Of a DNA stretch of 14,843 bases, positions 1 to 6,726 are shown piece after piece. This stretch comes from Roseiarcus sp031367195 (GTDB lineage: Bacteria > Pseudomonadota > Alphaproteobacteria > Rhizobiales > Beijerinckiaceae), in assembly GCA_031367195.1 (NCBI GenBank), contig JANLPL010000002.1, forward strand, positions 1-14,843, given 5' to 3'. The notes beneath the pieces were generated by a model. The model saw only the letters and a program-made list of their open reading frames with translations. It did no database searches and was not told the DNA's origin. Positions within the stretch are counted from its first letter, which is position 1. Every line of letters begins with the position of its first letter. The position numbers and the translations under genes were made by a program.

Positions 1-166
1 CGCCGAGGTGGAATCCCGTCCAGTCGTGCGTCAAGGGCGCTTCGACAACGGGCGCGTGCGGAGATTTGTGCGCCGGCAAATCCGCCGCCAGCGACGACGA
101 AAGCCCGGCGACGGCGGCGGTCAGCGCTGCGGCGAGGGCCAGACCTTGTTTGCGTGTATTTTTCAT
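1..166 (-). CDS. Omp25/Omp31-like outer membrane beta-barrel protein, N-terminal part only
   Basis: Reading leftward from the ATG at 166, the frame stays open for 55 codons to the window edge, so the C-terminal bulk is missing. It starts MKNTRKQG, followed by an Ala/Leu-rich hydrophobic stretch (about residues 9-28) that looks like a Sec signal peptide with cleavage near Ala28. The mature part begins DLPAHKSPHAPVVEAP and then has DWTGFHLG. This layout (ADLP, a Pro-rich linker, then W-T-G-F-x-x-G as the first beta strand) is typical of alphaproteobacterial outer membrane immunogenic proteins of the Omp25/Omp31 barrel family. The expected role is a structural or surface barrel protein in the outer membrane. 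The Shine-Dalgarno match is weak. It lies downstream of the cysteine desulfurase on the same strand, but a terminator separates them, so it is probably transcribed separately. Confidence 0.75.
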   Translation of the reverse strand, partial: MKNTRKQGLALAAALTAAVAGLSSSLAADLPAHKSPHAPVVEAPLTHDWTGFHLG

Positions 167-503
167 CAAACGGACTCGGAGTTCGCGTCTTGCCTCGACT
201 ATTAACGAGAATATCAATAACAAATGGTTGAGAAACTACCGGTCGGCGACTCTCCGTCAAGAAATCCGCGGCGCGCGGAATCGAACCCGACGCCGCCGGA
301 AAGGCGAAGGCGCAAACCGCCGCTGCGGGCATAAAATGTTGAAATCCATCAACTTTCGTAGCTAAGGGCGAGCTTCCACAAGGTTTGTCCGTACCTTTCG
401 AGGGGAAAAAGATCGGGTCGCCCGATGGGGGAGGGGGCCGAAAGATCCTCGAAAAAAATGTCGATGCGATTCTGCGCCCCCGCGACCGCTCGCCGCGGCG
501 CAA
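167..503. other. Gene-free stretch between the outer membrane protein and cysteine desulfurase genes
   Basis: No convincing gene was found here. The open frames are short, Arg-rich and lack ribosome binding sites. The part nearest the barrel gene (about 185-235) is AT-richer than its surroundings and would be the place for that gene's minus-strand promoter, but I see no clean -35/-10 pair. The part nearest the desulfurase holds an intrinsic terminator, listed separately. A tRNA-like T-loop string at 279-289 was examined and rejected. Confidence 0.5.
406..426 (-). terminator. Rho-independent terminator downstream of the cysteine desulfurase gene
   Basis: On the minus strand the sequence ATCGGG-CGA-CCCGAT (426 down to 412) forms a 6-bp stem with a 3-base loop. 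One base later comes a run of five T (410-406). It sits about 78 bases past the desulfurase stop and before the outer membrane protein gene, as expected for ending that transcript. The stem is short, so efficiency may be moderate. Confidence 0.55.
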
Positions 504-1646
504 TTACCCAAGGGTGGGCGGCCTGCGCCGGACGCCCGCCAGCGCCCGCTCGATCGCCTGTGCGAACGATTCGATATCCGTTTGTCCGGACGCCCATCCC
601 AGGCTTAGCCGCAAGGCGCCCGCCGCAAGATCCGGCGCGACCCCCATCGCCGCCAGGACATGGCTCGGCCCCACCTTGCCCGACGAGCAGGCCGAGCCAG
701 AAGATAACGCGACCCCCTCCAGATCGAGCCGCATCAGCAGGGTCGCCGCGGTCAGCCCTCGCACAGAGAAGACGAGCGTGTTGGGCAGGCGCGGCGCCTG
801 CGCGCCAAAAAACACCACGTCCGGCGCGAGCGCGAGCAGCCGCCGTTCGCAGGCGTCGCGCAAGGCGGCGAGCCGTGCCGCCTGCGCGCCCAATTCGGGC
901 AGAACCGCGCGCGCCGCCGCGCCAAAGCCGGCGATGGCGGCGACATTCTCGGTGCCCGCGCGCTGCCTGCGTTCCTGCCCGCCGCCGCGCAGCAGCGGCT
1001 CGAAATGCAAGCCCTCGCGCAGGCCGATCAGCGCGCCCACGCCTTTCGGCCCGCCGAATTTATGTGCCGACAGCAGAGCTGCGTCGGCGCCGCGGGCGAC
1101 CTCGCCGAGCGGCAGTCGCCCGGCCGCCTGCGCCGCGTCGCAGATCAACAGCCCGCCCGCTGCATGAACCAGCGCCGCCGCTTCGGCGATCGGCTGCAAT
1201 ACGCCGGTCTCATTATTGGCCGCCTGGATCGCCGTCAGCGCCGGCGGCCCCTCCAGCAGCTGCGCCAGGCCCACGAGGTCGATCCGCCCGTCCGGCCCGA
1301 CGGGCGCGATCTCGGCGGTCGCGAAGCGATGTCCGCCGAGCACGCAAACGTGCTCGGTCGCGCCGACGATCAGCCGCTGCAACGGCGCGACGCCGGGCGC
1401 ATGAACCCCCGACGCCAGCGCCAGATTGGCGGCCTCGGTGCCGCCGGAGGTGAATATGACGTCCCGCGCGTTTGCCCCCGCCAGCGCCGCCACCTCGCGT
1501 CGCGCGCCCTCCACCAGCCCGCGCGCCGCGCGACCGTCCGCGTGAATCGACGAGGGATTGCCGACCGCATCCAGCGCGGCGAGCATCGCCGCGCGCGCTT
1601 CAGGCCGCAAAGGCGCGGTGGCGTTGTAATCGAGATAGATTCGCAT
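504..1646 (-). CDS. Cysteine desulfurase, NifS/IscS type (class V aminotransferase fold)
   Basis: The 380-residue protein matches PLP-dependent cysteine desulfurases, which take sulfur from cysteine as an enzyme persulfide for Fe-S cluster or thiolation pathways. It starts MRIYLDYNATAPLRP, the usual family start. Visible catalytic features are SGGTEAAN (67-74), His99 in TEH, NNETG (144-148), the PLP-contacting Asp170 and Gln173, the Schiff-base lysine Lys196 in SAHK, and the persulfide cysteine Cys320 in SSGSACSSG. That Cys loop and the GGGQE..QRAGTEN segment (221-233) indicate the NifS/IscS group rather than the SufS group. Length is normal for the family. The Shine-Dalgarno is weak. In many Rhizobiales a similar gene precedes sufBCD; here nothing suf-like follows within view and a terminator ends the unit. 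It is divergent from the alpha/beta hydrolase gene. The enzyme class is secure; the pathway it feeds is not visible. Confidence 0.93.
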   Translation of the reverse strand: MRIYLDYNATAPLRPEARAAMLAALDAVGNPSSIHADGRAARGLVEGARREVAALAGANARDVIFTSGGTEAANLALASGVHAPGVAPLQRLIVGATEHVCVLGGHRFATAEIAPVGPDGRIDLVGLAQLLEGPPALTAIQAANNETGVLQPIAEAAALVHAAGGLLICDAAQAAGRLPLGEVARGADAALLSAHKFGGPKGVGALIGLREGLHFEPLLRGGGQERRQRAGTENVAAIAGFGAAARAVLPELGAQAARLAALRDACERRLLALAPDVVFFGAQAPRLPNTLVFSVRGLTAATLLMRLDLEGVALSSGSACSSGKVGPSHVLAAMGVAPDLAAGALRLSLGWASGQTDIESFAQAIERALAGVRRRPPTLG

Positions 1647-1693
1647 ATGTTATCGCTTGCGGGTCGCAACGCTTGGCAGCGTGCTGTTTTTCC

Positions 1694-1723
1694 TTGCAAA
1701 CGCGAGGCGAGCGCAGTTATGAG
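1694..1723 (+). promoter_or_regulatory. Possible sigma70-type promoter for the hydrolase-rnd unit
   Basis: In the 193-base divergent region, TTGCAA (1694-1699) and TATGAG (1718-1723) are separated by 18 bases. Each matches 4 of 6 consensus positions. The hydrolase start lies about 117 bases downstream, leaving a GC-rich leader with a small CGCCG/CGGCG hairpin around 1780-1795. It rests on two partial hexamers only, so the call is weak. Confidence 0.25.
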
Positions 1724-1839
1724 GCCCGACCCAAGCCCCGCGTTTCCTCTGGCGAGGTTTAAGCGCGCGCGGCGCCCGCCGCAAGCGGCGCCAGCGCCCG
1801 CGAAGCCCGAGAAACGCCGCTCGCCCGACTGGAGCCGCG

Positions 1840-2544
1840 ATGCCCGAAGTGTTCTTTAATGGTCCCGCCGGTCGGCTGGAAGGCCGGTTTCATCCCGCCA
1901 AGCAGCGCGGCGCGCCGATCGCCATCGTGTTGCATCCGCACCCCCAGTTCGGCGGCACGATGAACAACCAGATCGTGTACTCCACCTATTACAGCTTCGC
2001 CGAGCGCGGCTTCTCGGTGCTGCGCTTCAATTTTCGCGGCGTCGGCCGCAGCCAGGGCGCGTTCGACCACGGGCAGGGCGAATTGTCGGACGCGGCCTCC
2101 GCGCTCGACTGGGCTCAGACCATCAATCCGGAAGCGCGCGCCTGCTGGATCGCCGGCGTGTCGTTCGGCGCGTGGATCGGTATGCAGCTCCTGATGCGCC
2201 GGCCCGAGATCGAGGGCTTCATCTCGATTGCTCCGCCGGCCAACCGGTTCGATTTCAGCTTCCTCGCGCCGTGCCCGTCGTCGGGCCTGTTCGTCCACGG
2301 CGACAAGGACCGCGTCGCGCCGCTGAAGGAAGTGCAGGGGCTGATCGAGAAGCTCAAGACGCAGCGGGGCATCGTGATCGAGCACGCCGTCATCGCCAAC
2401 GCCAACCACTTCTTCGAAGATTGCATGGAAGATTTGCAGGAGACAGTCGGCGGCTATCTCGACCGGCGGCTCGGGATGCCGCGCCACACGCCCACGCCCG
2501 CCAAGCGCGAGGCCGTCAAACCTACGCCGACGCCGTCGGAATGA
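1840..2544 (+). CDS. Alpha/beta hydrolase, COG2945-like
   Basis: This 234-residue cytosolic alpha/beta hydrolase is preceded by GGAG five bases before its ATG, which supports the start. The segment HPHPQFGGTMNNQIV (32-46) is the characteristic oxyanion-hole region of this family. The nucleophile elbow is G-V-S-F-G with Ser108, the acid is probably Asp157 in HGDKDRVAP, and the His is His190 in NANHFFED. RFNFRGVGRSQG (62-73) is also typical. The last 20 or so residues are a Pro/Thr/Lys-rich tail outside the fold. The substrate is unknown; family members are usually annotated only as hydrolases or esterases. The stop overlaps the RNase D start in an ATGA, so the two are almost certainly co-transcribed and translationally coupled. 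Confidence 0.88.
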   Translation: MPEVFFNGPAGRLEGRFHPAKQRGAPIAIVLHPHPQFGGTMNNQIVYSTYYSFAERGFSVLRFNFRGVGRSQGAFDHGQGELSDAASALDWAQTINPEARACWIAGVSFGAWIGMQLLMRRPEIEGFISIAPPANRFDFSFLAPCPSSGLFVHGDKDRVAPLKEVQGLIEKLKTQRGIVIEHAVIANANHFFEDCMEDLQETVGGYLDRRLGMPRHTPTPAKREAVKPTPTPSE

Positions 2545-3707
2545 ACGCGGTCGTCACGACCAGTCAGGCCGTCGCGGACGCCTGCGCGCGGATGGCCAGG
2601 CACCCCTTCGTCACGGTGGACACCGAGTTTCACCGCGAGACGACCTTCTGGCCGATCCTCTGCCTCGTCCAACTCGCCAGCGACGACGAGGCGATCGCCA
2701 TCGACGCTCTCGCCCCCGGTCTCGACCTATCGCCCCTGTTCGCGCTGATGGCCAATCCCGACGTGGTGAAGGTGTTTCACGCGGCGCGGCAGGACGTCGA
2801 AATCTTCTGGAAGCTCGGCGGCGTGGTGCCAGCGCCGATGTTCGACACCCAGGTCGCCGCGATGGTGTGCGGCTATGGCGAGCAGGTGTCCTACAGCGAA
2901 CTGGCGCGCTCGCTCACCAAGGCGCATGTCGATAAATCCTCGCGCTTCACCGATTGGCAGCGCCGCCCGCTGGCGCAGGCGCAGATCGACTACGCGATCG
3001 GCGACGTGACCCATTTGCGCGACGTCTATCGCGCGCTCGACGCCAAGCTCGCCGCGACCGGCCGGCGCGACTGGCTCGAAGACGAGATGAAGGTTCTCAC
3101 CTCCGCCGAGACCTACGAGCAGCACCCCGAACGCGCTTGGGAGCGGTTCCAGTCGCGGGCGCGCAAGCCGCGCGATATCGCGGTGCTGATGGAGCTCTGC
3201 GCCTGGCGCGAGGCCGAGGCGCAATCGCGCGACGTGCCGCGCGCGCGGGTGCTCAAAGACGACGCGCTGATCGAGATTGCGCTCGCCGCGCCGAAAACGG
3301 TCGCCGAACTGGGAGCGCTTCGCGCGGCCCCGCGAAGCATTGAGCGCTCACGCGCGGGCGAGGACGTGCTGGCGGCGGTCGCGCGCGCGCTGGCCCGCGA
3401 TCCCAAGACGCTGCCCAAGGTCGAGCGCGACCGGCGCGGCGGCGGCGCTGCGATCGTGGAGCTGCTGAAAGTTCTGCTGCGCCAGGCGAGCGAGGAAAGC
3501 GGCGTCGCCGCCCGCATGATCGCCACCACCGACGATCTCGAAGCCATCGCCCGCAGCGACCGCGCCACGGTGCCCGCGCTTCAGGGCTGGCGGCGCAAAT
3601 TGTTCGGCGCCCGCGCGCTGGAGCTAAAGCACGGCCGCCTCGCTTTGACCGTCGAGCACGGCAAGGTCGTGACGCTGGAATGGCAGGAGCAGGAGGCGCC
3701 GGCCTAG
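2541..3707 (+). CDS. rnd: Ribonuclease D (3'-5' exoribonuclease)
   Basis: The 388-residue protein is an RNase D, which trims 3' ends of tRNA precursors and other structured RNAs. The DEDDy exonuclease domain covers roughly residues 1-175. Its metal ligands are visible as Asp27 and Glu29 in VDTEFHRE, Asp85 in FHAARQDVEIF, and Tyr151/Asp155 in IDYAIGDVTHL. An HRDC-type helical region follows (about 205-300), with a further C-terminal region to 388, matching the family architecture and length. The open frame runs further upstream, but that stretch lies inside the hydrolase gene. The ATG at 2541 overlaps the hydrolase TGA by four bases and gives the normal N-terminus. The gene meets the acyltransferase gene tail to tail, sharing CTAG at 3704-3707, with no room for a terminator. 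Confidence 0.94.
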   Translation: MNAVVTTSQAVADACARMARHPFVTVDTEFHRETTFWPILCLVQLASDDEAIAIDALAPGLDLSPLFALMANPDVVKVFHAARQDVEIFWKLGGVVPAPMFDTQVAAMVCGYGEQVSYSELARSLTKAHVDKSSRFTDWQRRPLAQAQIDYAIGDVTHLRDVYRALDAKLAATGRRDWLEDEMKVLTSAETYEQHPERAWERFQSRARKPRDIAVLMELCAWREAEAQSRDVPRARVLKDDALIEIALAAPKTVAELGALRAAPRSIERSRAGEDVLAAVARALARDPKTLPKVERDRRGGGAAIVELLKVLLRQASEESGVAARMIATTDDLEAIARSDRATVPALQGWRRKLFGARALELKHGRLALTVEHGKVVTLEWQEQEAPA

Positions 3708-4951
3708 GACGCCTGCTTCGCCGGCCGCAGCGTCGCCTCCGGCTCCTCGCCGATCAGCCGCGCCAGCAGCGCCTGCTTGCGTGTCGCCATCGCGACCCCA
3801 AGTGAGACCGGCAGCGTCACGCCGAACACGATGGCCGCTTTGACCAGCGCGGGCAGGGCCAAGTCGAGCAGCGCATATTGCATCCACACCAGCGGCGCGT
3901 AGTGGACGACGAAAATGCCCAGCGCATTGCGCGACAACGGCTCCAGCCAGCGGACCCTTTGCGCGCAGAACCGCACCGAGACGGCCATCAACAGCATGAC
4001 GCCGGCGACGCTCGCCCCGACATAGGCCAGCGCCGACAGAACACGCATCGTCGTCGGCGCGAAAGCGGGGTAGGTCAGCACCACGCCCGTCAGCCCCATC
4101 CAGACAAACAGAAACGCCGGCGAAGCCGCGCCCAGCCGGCGCCAGCGTCGGCTCAACGCGCCGTCGGGCGCCAGCAACCCTTCGCCGAGCCCCGCGCCGC
4201 CGACCGCGGCGCCGGCGAAGAAATAGACGGCGTAGAGCAGCGGCCGCGAGGTCTGGAACGAGAACAGCCCGCGCTCGAACCATTCGAACGGGCCGTAGGC
4301 CAGGGTCAACGGCAAATAGCCGAGCGTCGCCGCCGCCGTGAGTGAGACGAAAAACCGGCGTGGCCGGAGCCGCGCGTCTTTGGCGAGCGCCGACAGCGCC
4401 TCCAGTCCGCGCGGCCACAAGGCGTAGAATGCGGCCATGCCGAGAGAAATGGCGAGCAACAGCCACAGGAACCAGGTCGGCCCGTTCGGCAGGAAGGGCA
4501 GATCGCGATAGGCGGCGAGGTAATCGGCGACCGAGCCCGCGGGATTGCGTTGGAGATAGACGGGATAGATGGCGATGGGCGCCAACACGAAGATGCTGAA
4601 CAGGAAGGGAAGGCCAAGCCTGAACAGCCTGTCGGCGGCGAACCGTCCGGCGCCCTTGCGCTTCAGACTGGGCGCGACGAACAGGCCGGACATGAAAAAC
4701 ATCAGCGCCATCACATGCACGTCCTCCCACGCGCAATAAAGGTCGAAGCCGTAGAACCGACGCGAATCGACGATCGGGAAAGCCAGCCACATATACGGCG
4801 GCGCCCCGAACCCGGCCGGCGCCGCCGGCGTCGAGCCGAGATAGGCGAGGCAGGCGTGGAACGACACCAGGATCAAAATGAACATGCCGCGCAAGTTGGC
4901 TATCGCCAGACTCGCGTGCGCGTAAGCTGTCGGGTTACCTGTCGCTTTCAT
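3704..4951 (-). CDS. Acyltransferase-3 family integral membrane protein (OpgC-like)
   Basis: Using the ATG at 4951, the protein has 415 residues and many hydrophobic helices, with an acyltransferase-3 layout. NLRGMFILILVSFHACLAY (19-37) carries the first helix with Arg21 and the expected catalytic-site His32. MALMFFMSGLFVAPSLKRKG (81-100) and the Arg-rich AADRLFRLGLPFLF (105-118) follow, resembling the OpgC/glucan-modification branch. Such proteins acylate sugars or surface glycans at the cytoplasmic membrane; the substrate cannot be told here. The frame is open 66 codons further upstream, but that extension is polar, runs into the divergent GST leader and lacks the family pattern. The 4951 start has a GGGGGGAA stretch just upstream and begins directly before the first helix. 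It is convergent with rnd and divergent from the GST gene. Confidence 0.85.
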   Translation of the reverse strand: MKATGNPTAYAHASLAIANLRGMFILILVSFHACLAYLGSTPAAPAGFGAPPYMWLAFPIVDSRRFYGFDLYCAWEDVHVMALMFFMSGLFVAPSLKRKGAGRFAADRLFRLGLPFLFSIFVLAPIAIYPVYLQRNPAGSVADYLAAYRDLPFLPNGPTWFLWLLLAISLGMAAFYALWPRGLEALSALAKDARLRPRRFFVSLTAAATLGYLPLTLAYGPFEWFERGLFSFQTSRPLLYAVYFFAGAAVGGAGLGEGLLAPDGALSRRWRRLGAASPAFLFVWMGLTGVVLTYPAFAPTTMRVLSALAYVGASVAGVMLLMAVSVRFCAQRVRWLEPLSRNALGIFVVHYAPLVWMQYALLDLALPALVKAAIVFGVTLPVSLGVAMATRKQALLARLIGEEPEATLRPAKQAS

Positions 4952-5074
4952 CCCCTGTTCCCCCCAACCCGCCTTTAATCGGAGCGACGACGAAAATGAA
5001 GCGTCATCGCGCGACGCGGTTGACGCGGGCGCGGCCGCCGTCGCATGTCGCAGTGTCTCTCGGAGCGAAGCGCC

Positions 5075-5728
5075 ATGACCCTGCGACTCGTAATCGTCAA
5101 CAAGGCCTATTCCTCCTGGTCGCTGCGACCGTGGCTGACGATGACCCATTTCGGGATTCCGTTCGAGGAGACGGTGATATCGATGAACCGGCCGGAAACG
5201 CGGGGCGAAATCCTGAAATTCTCGCCGACCGGCAAATGCCCGGCGCTGATCGACGGCGATGTGGTCGTCTGGGAATCGCTGGCGATTATTGAATACCTCG
5301 CCGAATCGTTCCCCGACTTAGCCATCTGGCCGCGCGACAAAGCGGCCCGTGCGCTCGCCCGTTCTCTCGCCAACGAGATGCACGGCGGCTTCGTGGCGCT
5401 GCGCAATCACTGCCCGACCCAGTTCCTGCGCCCGGTACGGAAAAAGGCGCTCAACGAGGCGGTCGAAGCCGATGTCGCCCGCATCGAAGCCGCCTGGGCC
5501 GATGCGCGCGCGCGCCACGGCGCCGGCGGCGCTTTCCTGTTCGGGGCGTTCACGGCGGCGGACGCGATGTTCGCGCCGGTCGTCAACCGCTTCCACACCT
5601 ATGACGTCGACGTCGGCGCGCCGACGCGCGCCTATATGGCGGCGGTGATGGCGCTGCCGGCGTGGAAAGCCTGGATCGCCGGGGCGGAGGGGGAACCGTG
5701 GCGCATCGACTATTACGATCAGGTCTGA
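5075..5728 (+). CDS. Glutathione S-transferase family protein
   Basis: The 217-residue cytosolic protein has an N-terminal thioredoxin-like domain. YSSWSLRPWL (12-21) carries candidate catalytic serines (Ser13/Ser14), CPAL (55-58) has the cis-proline and ESLAIIEYLAE (67-77) is the glutathione gamma-glutamyl binding motif. The C-terminal helical domain contains FLFGAFTAADAMFAPVV (154-170) with the buried N-capping Asp163. These features fit a serine-type GST that uses glutathione for conjugation or reduction; the substrate is unknown. An earlier in-frame ATG at 5045 would add ten residues, but the ATG at 5075 has GGAGCG upstream and starts right at the first beta strand, so I prefer it. The channel gene begins 26 bases after its stop on the same strand, suggesting co-transcription. 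Confidence 0.9.
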   Translation: MTLRLVIVNKAYSSWSLRPWLTMTHFGIPFEETVISMNRPETRGEILKFSPTGKCPALIDGDVVVWESLAIIEYLAESFPDLAIWPRDKAARALARSLANEMHGGFVALRNHCPTQFLRPVRKKALNEAVEADVARIEAAWADARARHGAGGAFLFGAFTAADAMFAPVVNRFHTYDVDVGAPTRAYMAAVMALPAWKAWIAGAEGEPWRIDYYDQV

Positions 5729-5754
5729 GGCGCGCGCCGCATCCGCGCGAATTC

Positions 5755-6648
5755 ATGATGGGCGAGCGCAGGGTCGTCACGCGGGGGCTGATGGGCCGCC
5801 CGTGCGACGATTTGCACCACAGCGCCTTGATCGCCACGTGGCCGAAATCTTTCGGCGTGCCGGCGGCGATGTTCTGCGGCCTCAATCTGCTGTTCGCTGG
5901 CCTGCTGATGCTGGGGACGGAACCGATCGGCAACGCCGGGCGCGGGTTGTTCGCGCTGTTGTTCTTCTTCAGCGTCGAGACCCTCTCGACCAACGGCTAC
6001 GGCGACCTGCATCCACAGACGCTTTACGGTCATGTGGTCGCCACGGTGGAGATTTTTCTCAGCCTGATGGCGACGGCGGCCGTCACCGGCCTGATCTTCG
6101 CGCGCTTCTCGCGGCCGCGCGCGCAGCTGATTTTCGCCCGCCATCCCGTGGTGCAGGCGCATGACGGAGCGCCGACGCCGATGGTGCGGCTGGTGAACGC
6201 GCGCAGCGGTTTCATCAGCGAGGCGACGGCGAAAATCTGGTGGCTTGGGCCGACCTTGACAGCGGAATGGCGCCGTTATGTTGGTTTCATGCCAATTTGG
6301 TTGTTAAAGGCGGAGAACCCCGCCTTCGCTTTGAGTTGGACCTTGTTTCATTCCATCGACGCCGACTCGCCGCTCTATGGCGACACGCGAGAACAGACGA
6401 TTGCCGATGACATCAACATCGTTGTCGGCATCAGCGGCCTGGACGAGACGTCCTCGCAGACGGTCAATTCCCGCTACACCTACGCGGCCGACGATTTACG
6501 TTGGGAACATGAGTTCATCGACATGTTTCATCGCGATGAACATGGCCTATCCCAGGTCGATTTTTCCATAGTTCATGACACCGAACCTTACGTAACACAA
6601 TCTGACTTGCATATGAGTTGCATGGAATTATTTGTCAAGGTTTACTAA
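5755..6648 (+). CDS. Inward-rectifier potassium channel, KirBac type
   Basis: The 297-residue protein follows the bacterial Kir plan. A slide-helix segment (DDLHHSALIATWP, 18-30) precedes TM1 (about 31-53). The pore helix and filter follow in FFFSVETLSTNGYGDLHPQT (70-89), then TM2 (about 93-115) and a cytoplasmic immunoglobulin-like Kir domain. That domain shows RFSRPRAQLIFARH (117-130), VRLVNARSGFISEATAK (144-160), SPLYGDT (205-211), ISGLDETSSQ (226-235) and FSIVHDTEP (270-278), all recognisable Kir landmarks. The expected role is a tetrameric potassium channel in the inner membrane. The filter reads T79-N80-G81-Y82-G83 instead of the usual hydrophobic second residue. The start is chosen at 5755 (5758 equally possible) because the upstream frame lies inside the GST gene; no strong Shine-Dalgarno is seen. 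GC content falls steeply in the last third. Confidence 0.9.
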   Translation: MMGERRVVTRGLMGRPCDDLHHSALIATWPKSFGVPAAMFCGLNLLFAGLLMLGTEPIGNAGRGLFALLFFFSVETLSTNGYGDLHPQTLYGHVVATVEIFLSLMATAAVTGLIFARFSRPRAQLIFARHPVVQAHDGAPTPMVRLVNARSGFISEATAKIWWLGPTLTAEWRRYVGFMPIWLLKAENPAFALSWTLFHSIDADSPLYGDTREQTIADDINIVVGISGLDETSSQTVNSRYTYAADDLRWEHEFIDMFHRDEHGLSQVDFSIVHDTEPYVTQSDLHMSCMELFVKVY

Positions 6649-6726
6649 AATTGCAGGAGAGTTGCGATATGGATGCGGTAGTTTGATTACCTTTGACGTA
6701 TTAACTGGCTTCGAAAGGGGAACGGC
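6649..6726 (+). promoter_or_regulatory. AT-rich leader before the carboxylase gene
   Basis: This 78-base spacer is much poorer in GC than the flanking genes. It contains a Shine-Dalgarno-like AGGAGA (6655-6660) followed eight bases later by a five-codon frame, ATG to TGA (6669-6686). The true carboxylase ribosome site, AAAGGGGAA, is at about 6715-6723. Separate transcription of the carboxylase gene from here is plausible, but I cannot assign convincing -35/-10 boxes. Confidence 0.25.

Noticed and set aside
270..330. tRNA-like T-loop string (GGGTTCGATTCC on the minus strand)
   Set aside because: The flanking bases pair for only two positions of the T stem, and no matching anticodon or acceptor arm can be built on either side.
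425..1859. Long plus-strand open frames opposite the cysteine desulfurase (425-1453 and 1005-1859)
   Set aside because: They are Arg/Ala/Pro-rich antisense shadows of a clearly conserved gene, with no recognisable motif, as expected in high-GC DNA.
2172..2540. N-terminal extension of the RNase D frame starting at 2172
   Set aside because: It lies inside the conserved hydrolase gene in another frame and has low-complexity, Arg-rich composition; the ATG at 2541 gives the normal RNase D start.
5013..5028. Direct repeat GACGCGG-tt-GACGCGG in the acyltransferase/GST divergent region
   Set aside because: Seven bases of GC-rich sequence repeated once is expected by chance here and is not placed relative to a visible promoter.
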